Positions 1-5,587 of a stretch of 5,824 nucleotides of DNA are shown here, piece by piece. Location: positions 1 through 5,824 of the forward strand of contig JAISKR010000158.1 of the NCBI GenBank assembly GCA_031260845.1, in the 5' to 3' direction. The stretch is from Bacteroidales bacterium. Its GTDB lineage: Bacteria; Bacteroidota; Bacteroidia; Bacteroidales; UBA4181. The stretch's first letter is position 1; every line of letters starts with the position of its first letter. Under the pieces are notes generated by a model. That model saw nothing but the letters and a program-made list of their open reading frames with translations, was not told where the DNA came from and made no database searches. The position numbers and the translations under genes are program-made.

Positions 1-361
1 GAAACCGCCACCCTTTGCGAAACCCGAAATCGGAAGTGACCACATTGGAATTGGGATGGCAATACTGCGAAAAATCAATACATACCGTATCCGGCATATC
101 TGCTACCCGCTTCTGGTAAGGATTTACCAATTGATTTTCCCATATATAGCCGTATAACCTGGCTGCCGGAATGCCGGTCGAGTCAATGTTTCCACTATCA
201 AAGCGCAAAATCAGCGAGTCAATGCTTGCTTCATCATCTTCAATGGAAATTTCACTGTCCTGAAAAATGGACTGAATAGTATCTGTAAGCGACTGACAAT
301 ATGACACTTGACAGAAAAACAAGAAGGCAATTATTGCTGTTACTTTTGTTATTATCCTCAT
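1..361 (-). CDS. M23-family metallopeptidase, N-terminal part (continues beyond the left edge)
   Basis: The reading frame is open from ATG (complement of 359-361) to base 1, giving 120 residues with no stop. The first ~22 residues are a short basic start (MRIITK) and a hydrophobic stretch (AIIAFLFFC), a likely Sec signal. Cys17 and Cys22 do not sit in a good lipobox, so I do not call a lipoprotein. An acidic linker follows, then NPYQKRVADMPDTV and SQYCHP, and the visible part ends with VTSDFGFRKGWRF. In the family that last segment directly precedes the zinc-binding HxGxD motif, which would lie outside the window. By homology the protein would be exported and cut peptide bridges in peptidoglycan. 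M23 membership is inferred from this pre-catalytic segment; the catalytic residues are not visible, so an inactive relative is possible. The gene diverges from the HAD phosphatase and has its own -7 box 17 bp upstream of the ATG. Confidence 0.82.
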   Translation of the reverse strand, partial: MRIITKVTAIIAFLFFCQVSYCQSLTDTIQSIFQDSEISIEDDEASIDSLILRFDSGNIDSTGIPAARLYGYIWENQLVNPYQKRVADMPDTVCIDFSQYCHPNSNVVTSDFGFRKGWRF

Positions 362-377
362 GCTTAAATATTTGCGA

Positions 378-409
378 CAAAAGTAGTAACATTTTTAATA
401 AATTCCAAA
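378..409 (-). promoter_or_regulatory. Bacteroidota-type promoter of the M23 peptidase gene
   Basis: Read on the minus strand, TTTG (406-409) is followed after exactly 20 bp by TACTTTTG (378-385). This fits the Bacteroidota -33 TTTG / -7 TAnnTTTG arrangement, spacing included. Transcription should begin a few bases past 378, leaving a leader of only about 10-13 nt before the ATG at 361. Confidence 0.75.
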
Positions 410-415
410 TTTTTG

Positions 416-423
416 TACTTTTG
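416..423 (+). promoter_or_regulatory. -7 box (TACTTTTG) of the HAD phosphatase gene
   Basis: TACTTTTG matches TAnnTTTG and is identical to the boxes of the divergent M23 gene and of rnpB. The -33 region is only a T-run near 392-396, not a clean TTTG. The last base of the box is 7 bp from ATG 431, so the predicted transcript start lies at or just before that codon. A TTG start at 413 would lie upstream of the transcript and is ruled out if the promoter is right. Confidence 0.65.
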
Positions 424-430
424 CAGCCAA

Positions 431-1237
431 ATGAAAGCAACAGCAGCAGATAAAAAACCCAATATTCGTGCCATGTTTTTCGACATTGACGGCACGTTGG
501 TAAGTTTCAAAAGTCACACAGTTCCCCCATCCACAGTGGCTGCTATCCGGCAGGCGCAGGCAAAAGGCATCAAAGCCTTCATCGCAACAGGCAGGGCGGT
601 TTTCCAGATTCCCGACCTCGGCGGACTGCAATTTGACGGATATATTGCACAAAACGGTGTGTATTGCATCACCGACAAGAATGAAGTATTGCTGAAAAGC
701 CCTGTTCCCAAGGAAGACGTTGAGGCGCTTCTTGCTTATTTGGACAAAGAACCGTGCTCATGCTCTTTCATGACGACAGACCGCATTGTCATTAATTTTG
801 TGGGTCCGGAAGTAAAAACGGTTACTAAATTAGTGAATGTGTCGGCGCCGCCGGTGGGTGATCTGCGGGAAGCCGCCAAGGAAGATATTTATCAGATAAA
901 TATTTACATGGATAGAGAGCGTGAACGGCTACTCATGCGCGACGTTTTGGTGCACTGCGAACTGAGCCGCTGGCATCCCATGTTTGCCGACCTCAATACC
1001 AAAGGGTTCAGCAAGCAGACCGGAATAGACAAATTTCTCGAACATTACCGGTTTCGGTTGGATGAAACAATGGCTTTCGGCGACGGCGGCAACGACATTT
1101 CCATGCTTCGGCACGTGGCAATCGGCGTGGCGATGGGCAATGCCACAGCCGACGTGAAAGCGCAAGCCGATTATATAACAGATTCCGTTGATGATGACGG
1201 CGTTGGCAAGGCGCTAAGGCATTTCGGGGTTATTTGA
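431..1237 (+). CDS. Cof-type HAD-IIB hydrolase (sugar or nucleotide phosphatase)
   Basis: This 268-residue protein is the usual length for Cof-like HAD phosphatases. All four HAD motifs are intact: motif I FFDIDGTLV with nucleophile Asp18 and acid/base Asp20; motif II FIATGR with Thr53; motif III Lys195 in GFSKQTGID; motif IV FGDGGNDISML with Asp218 and Asp222 binding Mg2+. The roughly 100 residues between motifs II and III are the C2b cap that sets substrate choice. The protein is expected to be a soluble cytoplasmic phosphohydrolase acting on small phosphorylated metabolites such as sugar phosphates; the sequence does not reveal which. ATG 431 keeps the full first beta strand (NIRAMFF). The alternative ATG 473 begins inside that strand but would allow a leader of about 45 nt. 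The gene is monocistronic by layout: divergent to the M23 gene and convergent with the small gene, whose stop lies 14 bp away. Confidence 0.93.
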   Translation: MKATAADKKPNIRAMFFDIDGTLVSFKSHTVPPSTVAAIRQAQAKGIKAFIATGRAVFQIPDLGGLQFDGYIAQNGVYCITDKNEVLLKSPVPKEDVEALLAYLDKEPCSCSFMTTDRIVINFVGPEVKTVTKLVNVSAPPVGDLREAAKEDIYQINIYMDRERERLLMRDVLVHCELSRWHPMFADLNTKGFSKQTGIDKFLEHYRFRLDETMAFGDGGNDISMLRHVAIGVAMGNATADVKAQADYITDSVDDDGVGKALRHFGVI

Positions 1238-1251
1238 ATCGGCTAATCCAA

Positions 1252-1392
1252 TTACGTTAAACTGATTTTCCCTTCTCGTACTTGCTGCAAAAAGAACCTT
1301 TTTTGCTCAAATGTCATTCCTTCCATTTTTTTTGCCATCTTTTCTTTGACGTCACGAAAAAAGGATACAGTGTCAAATGTTTTTGTTTTCAT
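1252..1392 (-). CDS. 46-residue small protein of unknown function, antitoxin-like in appearance
   Basis: Bases 1252-1392 on the minus strand encode an uninterrupted ATG-to-TAA frame of 46 residues. It fills most of the gap between the HAD and mnmA genes and leaves only 14 bp to the HAD stop. The protein is hydrophilic and probably helical. It starts with TFDTVSFFRDVKEKM and ends with EGMTFEQKRFFLQQVREGK. This resembles, from memory, the K-x-FD-x-V-x-x-x-R-x-x-(R/K)-x-K plus acidic G-(M/L)-(T/S)-x-E-(E/Q) pattern of small Bacteroidota and cyanobacterial proteins that often accompany toxin genes. No toxin-like frame adjoins it: mnmA is 59 bp upstream on the same strand and the HAD gene is convergent. 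I see no TAnnTTTG box in the 59 bp, so readthrough from prfC-mnmA is likely. The gene call rests on amino-acid pattern and fit to the gap; the antitoxin idea is inference. Confidence 0.68.
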   Translation of the reverse strand: MKTKTFDTVSFFRDVKEKMAKKMEGMTFEQKRFFLQQVREGKISLT

Positions 1393-1451
1393 ATAAATGA
1401 TACAATTTCCCTTGCTATATATATCTTTCTATTGCTATTTTCCATCAAAAA

Positions 1452-2636
1452 TTATCCAATCACCCCAGACCCAATCAACTCGTCGCCATCGTACCATGCG
1501 GCAAACTGTCCGGGGGTGACGCCCCGTTGCGGCTCGTCGAACAGGATATACATTCCGTCGGGCTGGCGGTAGAGCGTTGCCTGCTGCAAAGGCTGACGGT
1601 AGCGCACACGTACCGACATCCGCCGTTCTGCGCCAATCGGCATTTCCTCATCCGGACGCAGCCAGTGAATATCCGCTGCAGCCACATAAAGCGCTTTGTG
1701 ATACAAGCCCGGATGTCGGTCGCTCTGCCCGGTGTAGATAATGTTTCGCTCCACGTCGGTGCCGATAACGAAAAGCGGCTCCTTCATTCCGCCCACGTTC
1801 ATGCCCTTTCGCTGACCGATGGTGAAAAAATGCGCGCCGTTGTGCTTTCCTGCAATTCGCCCGTCCGATACATTATATATATAGGGTGCGGCAAGTATTT
1901 TCAATTTTTCGGGCAACGGCAGGTTTTCCGGTATGTCGAGCGTAAAACCGCCGAAATCAGCCGGAATTTCCACTATGTCGCCTTCTTTCGCTTTGAGTTG
2001 CTGTTGCAGAAAAACGGGCAAATCGACCTTTCCGACGAAACAAATCCCTTGCGAATCCTTCCGGCGGGCTGTAACCAAACCGTTTTCCTCCGCTATGCGG
2101 CGCACTTCCGACTTCATCAGATGCCCGATGGGAAACAGCGCCGTTGATAACTGCTTTTGCGATAACTGACACAGAAAATAACTCTGGTCTTTGCCCGGGT
2201 CGCTGCCTGCCAGCAAACGGAAGGTTTCCACGCCGTCAATATCAATGCTTTCCTTGCGGCAGTAGTGTCCCGTAGCCACATATTGCGCTCCGGCGTCGAA
2301 AGCCGCTTTGGCGAACTCTTCAAACTTGATTTCGCGGTTGCAAAGTACGTCGGGGTTGGGTGTGCGCCCGCAGCGGTATTCCTCGAACATATAGTCCACC
2401 ACCCGCCGGCGGTAGGAAGCGCTGAGGTCAACCACCTCGAAAGGAATGCCCAATTTGCGGGCTACCAATTGCGCAAAAATAACGTCGTCGTGCCATGGAC
2501 AATCGCCTGACAGCGTGCCTTCCGTGTCGTGCCAGTTAATCATGAACAAGCCTGTCACCTCATGCCCCTGCTGTTTCAGAATCCATGCCGCCACGCTCGA
2601 ATCGACGCCTCCCGATAAACCAACCGCTATTTTCAC
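1452..2636 (-). CDS. mnmA: tRNA-specific 2-thiouridylase MnmA
   Basis: MnmA is the cytoplasmic ATP-dependent enzyme that thiolates C2 of wobble U34 in tRNA-Lys, -Glu and -Gln, using sulfur relayed from a cysteine desulfurase. The 394-residue protein has the PP-loop SGGVDSS at residues 8-14, which binds and adenylates the substrate. The two catalytic cysteines are Cys99 in TPNPDVLCN and Cys199 in DSQGICFVG. The tRNA-contacting ATGHY (121-125) and FTIGQRKG segments are present, followed by the C-terminal beta-barrel region. Length and motifs are normal for the family. The start is GTG (complement of 2634-2636): the next Met is residue 32, which would remove the PP-loop, and there is no nearer in-frame ATG. 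The gap to the prfC stop is 10 nt and holds no promoter box, so the two are probably co-transcribed. No Shine-Dalgarno sequence is apparent. Confidence 0.96.
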   Translation of the reverse strand: MKIAVGLSGGVDSSVAAWILKQQGHEVTGLFMINWHDTEGTLSGDCPWHDDVIFAQLVARKLGIPFEVVDLSASYRRRVVDYMFEEYRCGRTPNPDVLCNREIKFEEFAKAAFDAGAQYVATGHYCRKESIDIDGVETFRLLAGSDPGKDQSYFLCQLSQKQLSTALFPIGHLMKSEVRRIAEENGLVTARRKDSQGICFVGKVDLPVFLQQQLKAKEGDIVEIPADFGGFTLDIPENLPLPEKLKILAAPYIYNVSDGRIAGKHNGAHFFTIGQRKGMNVGGMKEPLFVIGTDVERNIIYTGQSDRHPGLYHKALYVAAADIHWLRPDEEMPIGAERRMSVRVRYRQPLQQATLYRQPDGMYILFDEPQRGVTPGQFAAWYDGDELIGSGVIG

Positions 2637-2646
2637 GATGCCGAGT

Positions 2647-4224
2647 TTAAAATTCCGAGGTAAAATGAAACCGTATGTTGGGAAATTTTTCCTGCGAATT
2701 GCTCAAAGCATACTGCGACTCAGCCAGAAAAACGTCGCGCCCTTCCTTGTCTGTTGCCATAAACTGCCATTTGCGACGTTTGAAATCATCCATTTCGGCT
2801 TTGTCGTCGCCTTCTATCCAGCAGGCTTTGTAGAGATGCATCGGCTGATAGGTGCACGAAGCACCATATTCGTGCTCCAACCGATACTGAATCACGTCAA
2901 ACTGCAAGGCGCCCACCGTTCCGATGATTTTGCGTCCGTTTGCCTGATTGACAAAAAATTGCGCCACACCCTCGTCGGTCAGTTGTTCCAAGCCCTTTGC
3001 CAACTGCTTGTAGCGGATAGGGTCGGCATTTTCCACGTAGCGGAACAGTTCGGGCGAGAAACTCGGAATGCCCTTGAAATGAATCATTTCACCTTCGGTC
3101 AGCGTGTCGCCGATTTTGAAGTTGCCGGTGTCGTAGATGCCCACAATGTCGCCCGGATAGGCTTCGTCAAGCACCGACTTCTTGTCTGCCATGAATGCCG
3201 TGGGATTGGCGAATTTAAGGCTTTTCCCCAACCTGACGTGCAGATAGTTGGTGTTGCGGCGGAACTCGCCCGAACAAACGCGCAGAAACGCAATCCTGTC
3301 ACGGTGATTAGGGTCCATATTGGCGTGAATCTTAAAGATAAAGCCGCTCAGTTTAGGCTCTTCCGGGTGAATGGTGCGTTCTTCGGTTTCAAAAGTTTTC
3401 GGCGTGGGCGCAATATCCACGAAACAGTCGAGCAGTTCGCGCACGCCAAAATTGTTCAACGCGCTGCCGAAGAACACCGGCGCAAGTTTCCCTGTACGGT
3501 ATGCCGGAATATCGGGCGCAGGATATATTTCGCTCACCAATTCTATGTCTTCCCGCAGTTTATCGGCAAATTTGCCAATGTGTCCGTCCAATTCATTGCT
3601 GTGCAGGTCGTCTATCTTTACAGAATCGGCAATGGTCTGTTTTTCCTCGGAAGTGAACAGATTCAGATTCTTCTCATACAGATTATACACGCCTTTGAAG
3701 GTGGCGCCGCTGCTGACGGGCCAGGTCATCGGGCAAACCTGCACCCGCAGTTGCTGTTCCAGTTCGTCCATCAAGTCGAAAGGGTCTTGCCCCTCGCGGT
3801 CTAACTTGTTGACAAACACGATAACAGGCGTTTGGCGCATACGGCACACGTCCATCAGTTTGAGCGTTTGCGGCTCCACGCCTTTGGCGGCGTCAATCAC
3901 CACAATCACGCTGTCCACCGCCGTAAGCGTGCGATAGGTGTCTTCGGCAAAATCCTGATGCCCGGGCGTATCAAGGATATTGATTTTGGCGTCGCGGTAT
4001 TCAAAGCCCATCACCGAGGTAGCCACCGATATTCCGCGCTGTTTCTCTATTTCCATAAAATCGGAAGTGGCAGTCTTCCTGATTTTGTTCGACTTCACGG
4101 CGCCTGCCACGTGGATAGCCCCGCCAAACAAAAGCAATTTTTCCGTCAAAGTGGTTTTCCCCGCATCGGGGTGCGCAATGACAGCAAAAGTGCGCCGCCG
4201 CTCTATTTCCTGCTTAAAATCCAT
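2647..4224 (-). CDS. prfC: Peptide chain release factor 3 (RF3)
   Basis: RF3 is a translational GTPase that removes RF1 or RF2 from the ribosome after peptide release. From ATG 4224 the protein is 525 residues, close to the 529 of E. coli RF3. Its G domain shows G1 HPDAGKTT (18-25), G2 RGISV (63-67), G3 DTPGH (85-89) and G4 NKLD (139-142). RF3-type insertions follow (for example [10 protein letters not shown] near 38-47), then the beta-barrel domain II and a C-terminal domain ending in FHFTSEF. The frame also allows TTG at 4236, but ATG 4224 gives the familiar [24 protein letters not shown] start. The promoter box at 4251-4258 allows a leader of about 20 nt to that ATG. The gene leads the set prfC-mnmA-small gene. 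Nothing indicates damage or transfer. EF-G and LepA are excluded by the G1 neighbourhood and by overall length. Confidence 0.97.
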   Translation of the reverse strand: MDFKQEIERRRTFAVIAHPDAGKTTLTEKLLLFGGAIHVAGAVKSNKIRKTATSDFMEIEKQRGISVATSVMGFEYRDAKINILDTPGHQDFAEDTYRTLTAVDSVIVVIDAAKGVEPQTLKLMDVCRMRQTPVIVFVNKLDREGQDPFDLMDELEQQLRVQVCPMTWPVSSGATFKGVYNLYEKNLNLFTSEEKQTIADSVKIDDLHSNELDGHIGKFADKLREDIELVSEIYPAPDIPAYRTGKLAPVFFGSALNNFGVRELLDCFVDIAPTPKTFETEERTIHPEEPKLSGFIFKIHANMDPNHRDRIAFLRVCSGEFRRNTNYLHVRLGKSLKFANPTAFMADKKSVLDEAYPGDIVGIYDTGNFKIGDTLTEGEMIHFKGIPSFSPELFRYVENADPIRYKQLAKGLEQLTDEGVAQFFVNQANGRKIIGTVGALQFDVIQYRLEHEYGASCTYQPMHLYKACWIEGDDKAEMDDFKRRKWQFMATDKEGRDVFLAESQYALSNSQEKFPNIRFHFTSEF

Positions 4225-4250
4225 CAGTTCAATCAAATCTAATTTGGGGG

Positions 4251-4258
4251 CAAAGGTA
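4251..4258 (-). promoter_or_regulatory. -7 box (TACCTTTG) of the prfC-mnmA operon
   Basis: The minus-strand reading TACCTTTG matches TAnnTTTG and lies 26 bp upstream of ATG 4224. The -33 position falls in the AT-rich repeat and has no clean TTTG. The location just upstream of an operon leader gene supports the call. Confidence 0.65.
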
Positions 4259-4263
4259 AGAAA

Positions 4264-4290
4264 TTAATTATTAATGGTTAATTATTAATG
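4264..4290. repeat. Two tandem copies of TTAATTATTAATG
   Basis: Exact 13-bp copies occupy 4264-4276 and 4278-4290, a 14-bp period with one G between them. They cover the region directly upstream of the prfC -7 box, where the -33 element should lie. They could be an AT-rich UP-like or bending element, or simple intergenic repeat DNA; nothing here decides. Confidence 0.7.
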
Positions 4291-4337
4291 ATAAATGGGA
4301 AACGGATAAACGGCAATCATATCACTATAAATATAAC

Positions 4338-4349
4338 GTATGTACATAC
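4338..4349. repeat. 12-bp perfect palindrome GTATGTACATAC
   Basis: The sequence equals its own reverse complement, has no spacer, and overlaps the left edge of the 40-bp palindrome by 2 bp. A dyad of this size could bind a dimeric regulator, but a 12-bp palindrome can also arise by chance in AT-rich DNA. Confidence 0.55.
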
Positions 4350-4387
4350 CTACGAAAGTTTCGTAGATCTACGAAACTTTCGTAGGT
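4348..4387. repeat. Perfect 40-bp palindrome built from two 17-bp hairpin units
   Basis: The 40 bp are exactly self-complementary around an AGATCT centre. Each half is itself a dyad: CTACGAAAGTTTCGTAG (4350-4366) and CTACGAAACTTTCGTAG (4369-4385), with 8-bp arms around a single central base and a 19-bp period. The octamer CTACGAAA or its complement therefore occurs four times. In single-stranded form it could fold as one ~20-bp hairpin or as two small ones. It lies 39 bp past the metallopeptidase stop and upstream of the prfC promoter. There is no U-run on either side, so it is not a canonical intrinsic terminator. A REP-like element, a paired operator or an RNA-stabilising structure are the open options. 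Confidence 0.9.
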
Positions 4388-4426
4388 TGCTTTCATTGTC
4401 CACTGTCAATTTACCCTGTCATTTTG

Positions 4427-5113
4427 TCAGTCCCTGCGACCTAAATAAATCATAATGTAATATACCAGCGTTGCCAGGGACGAAAGCGCGGCTATCACGT
4501 AGGTGTAGGCAGCCCATTTCAGCGCCGTTTGTGCTTTGGGATAGGTTTCGTAGGAAGTGATGCCTGCGGTGCTCAGCCATTGCAAAGCCCGCTGACTGGC
4601 GTTTATTTCCACCGGCAGGGTGATGAAACTGAACAAGGTGGTGGCGCCGAACAAGATGATGCCGATAAGCAGCACCTGCGGAAATGATTGCACCAACAGA
4701 ATGCCGGCAAGCAATACCCATTGTGTCCAGCGGGAAGCAAAACTGACCACCGGCACTAAATTGGAACGCATGGTGAGCCACGCATAAGCGTGTGCGTGCT
4801 GAACGGCGTGTCCACACTCGTGGGCGGCTACGGCGGCGGCTGACACGCCATTGCCGTAATATACGTCGCGGCTGAGGTTCACCGTCTTGTTTGCCGGATT
4901 GTAGTGGTCTGTCAAAGAGCCTTCTACCGAGGTCACCTGCACATCGTAAATGCCGTTGTCGCGCAGCATCTTCTCTGCCACATCCTTTCCCGTCAATCCA
5001 TTGTTGATAGGTACGGTGGAATATTTTTTAAACAAATGTTTCAAACGGCTTGAAACCAACCAACTCAGCAATGCGAATACACCAAAAATAATCCAAATAA
5101 TAGGTAAGTTCAT
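4427..5113 (-). CDS. YugP-like membrane zinc metallopeptidase (Pfam Zn_peptidase_2 type)
   Basis: The protein has 228 residues, typical for this family of membrane-embedded neutral zinc peptidases, whose substrates are largely unknown. An N-terminal membrane segment spans about residues 4-22. The cytosolic or membrane-proximal part carries GSLTDHYNPANKTVNLS and the HExxH site HECGHAVQH (His98, Glu99, His102). Further hydrophobic segments lie around 115-127, 131-165 and 203-224. The conserved PVEINASQRAL segment supplies Glu169, the probable third zinc ligand, followed by the family-typical small-residue stretch. ATG at 5111-5113 places the first membrane segment correctly and no better start is near. 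The upstream region has no exact TAnnTTTG; TAAATTTA on the minus strand at 5126-5133 is a one-mismatch candidate. The gene appears to be its own unit, since about 200 bp of repeat-bearing non-coding DNA separates it from prfC. Family assignment is secure; physiological role is unknown. Confidence 0.93.
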   Translation of the reverse strand: MNLPIIWIIFGVFALLSWLVSSRLKHLFKKYSTVPINNGLTGKDVAEKMLRDNGIYDVQVTSVEGSLTDHYNPANKTVNLSRDVYYGNGVSAAAVAAHECGHAVQHAHAYAWLTMRSNLVPVVSFASRWTQWVLLAGILLVQSFPQVLLIGIILFGATTLFSFITLPVEINASQRALQWLSTAGITSYETYPKAQTALKWAAYTYVIAALSSLATLVYYIMIYLGRRD

Positions 5114-5172
5114 CTTTTCAATCTCTAAATTTATTCACTATCATCCCTACAAAGTCTTTGCCAAAAATGTCA

Positions 5173-5192
5173 TTTGACAGATTTTTGACAGA
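5173..5192. repeat. Direct repeat TTTGACAGA x2 upstream of rnpB
   Basis: Identical 9-mers lie at 5173-5181 and 5184-5192, an 11-bp period that places them on the same face of the helix, about 30 bp upstream of the rnpB -7 box. This could be a regulator site or a chance duplication. It also contains TTGACA, but at the wrong distance to act as a -35 for the TACTTTTG box. Confidence 0.5.
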
Positions 5193-5221
5193 AAAATAGC
5201 ATTTTTTAATGAAATTATGGC

Positions 5222-5229
5222 TACTTTTG
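5222..5229 (+). promoter_or_regulatory. -7 box (TACTTTTG) of rnpB
   Basis: TACTTTTG is an exact TAnnTTTG match ending 6 bp before the predicted RNase P RNA 5' end near 5235, the distance expected for a start at the mature end. No clear TTTG is found 19-21 bp upstream. Confidence 0.72.
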
Positions 5230-5234
5230 CCGGC

Positions 5235-5580
5235 GAAAGCAGGCTGTTCTATCGCAGCGAAAGTTGAGGAAAGTCCGGGCAACGCAGGGCGCCATGCTTC
5301 CTAACGGGAAGTTGTTGCGAGGCAGATTAGCGTAACAGAGAATAACCGCCGGTTTCGCGATCGGTAAGGGTGAAAAGGCAGGGTAAGAGCCTACCGGTTC
5401 CGATGGTAACACCGGAAGCCGTACGCATCATGGGTTGTAAGGCTATATATACCGTCGTTTGAGAGTAGCCCGCTCGATTGACGGGGGGTAAGCCGCATGA
5501 CTGCGGTAGCGATGCCGCAGCAAGATAAATGATAGAACCCGGGAAACCGGTGACAGAACCCGGCTTACAAGCCTGCTTTT
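5235..5580 (+). ncRNA. rnpB: RNase P RNA, bacterial class A
   Basis: This is the catalytic RNA that removes tRNA 5' leaders, working with the RnpA protein. Landmarks in order: the P1 5' strand AAAGCAGGCT (5236-5245) pairs perfectly over 10 bp with AGCCTGCTTT (5570-5579). The universally conserved GAGGAAAGTCCGGGC lies at 5266-5280 and its partner block GACAGAACCCGGCTTA at 5552-5567, which together form the P4 core. AGGGTGAAAAGG and the L15-like GGGTAAGAGC (5381-5390) carry the GGU that pairs with tRNA 3' CCA. The length of about 346 nt is normal for class A. Ends are set by P1 pairing and the promoter and may be off by a few bases. The gene is convergent with the threonylcarbamoyl-AMP synthase gene, whose stop lies 8 bp past the RNA end. 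Confidence 0.96.
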
Positions 5581-5583
5581 TTT
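5562..5583 (+). terminator. Probable rnpB intrinsic terminator overlapping the P1 3' strand
   Basis: GGCT (5562-5565), loop TACA and AGCC (5570-5573) form a short hairpin, followed by TGC and seven T (5577-5583), then ATTTTT. The 4-bp stem is weak, so the U-run may instead work together with the P1 helix itself. Confidence 0.5.
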
Positions 5584-5587
5584 ATTT

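Noticed and set aside
1287..1306. Possible terminator hairpin GCAAAAA / TTTTTGC after the HAD gene
   Set aside because: The stem is nearly all A-T, has no following U-run and lies inside the small gene's codons.
1282..1572. 96-codon plus-strand frame between the HAD gene and mnmA
   Set aside because: It crosses the 3' end of mnmA and is antisense to the better-supported 46-residue gene; its composition is low-complexity.
1527..2147. 206-codon plus-strand frame
   Set aside because: It is antisense within mnmA with no protein-like motif pattern.
2446..3804. 452-codon open frame on the plus strand
   Set aside because: It lies antisense to prfC and mnmA, both firmly identified by catalytic motifs. 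Its translation shows no recognisable domain, so it is a shadow of codon bias.
3832..4242. 136-codon plus-strand frame near the start of prfC
   Set aside because: It is antisense to the GTPase domain coding region and ends at the prfC start; no promoter or motif supports it.
4390..4426. Three TGACA words (minus strand) after the metallopeptidase stop
   Set aside because: Their spacing is irregular and the words are short, with no dyad or period; probably chance or decayed intergenic repeat DNA.
5126..5133. TAAATTTA as the -7 box of the metallopeptidase gene
   Set aside because: It mismatches the final G of TAnnTTTG, and the nearest upstream TTTG is 16 bp away rather than 19-21, so it is not listed as a feature.
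5221..5412. 63-codon minus-strand frame
   Set aside because: It is antisense to the conserved RNase P RNA, whose structure explains the sequence.
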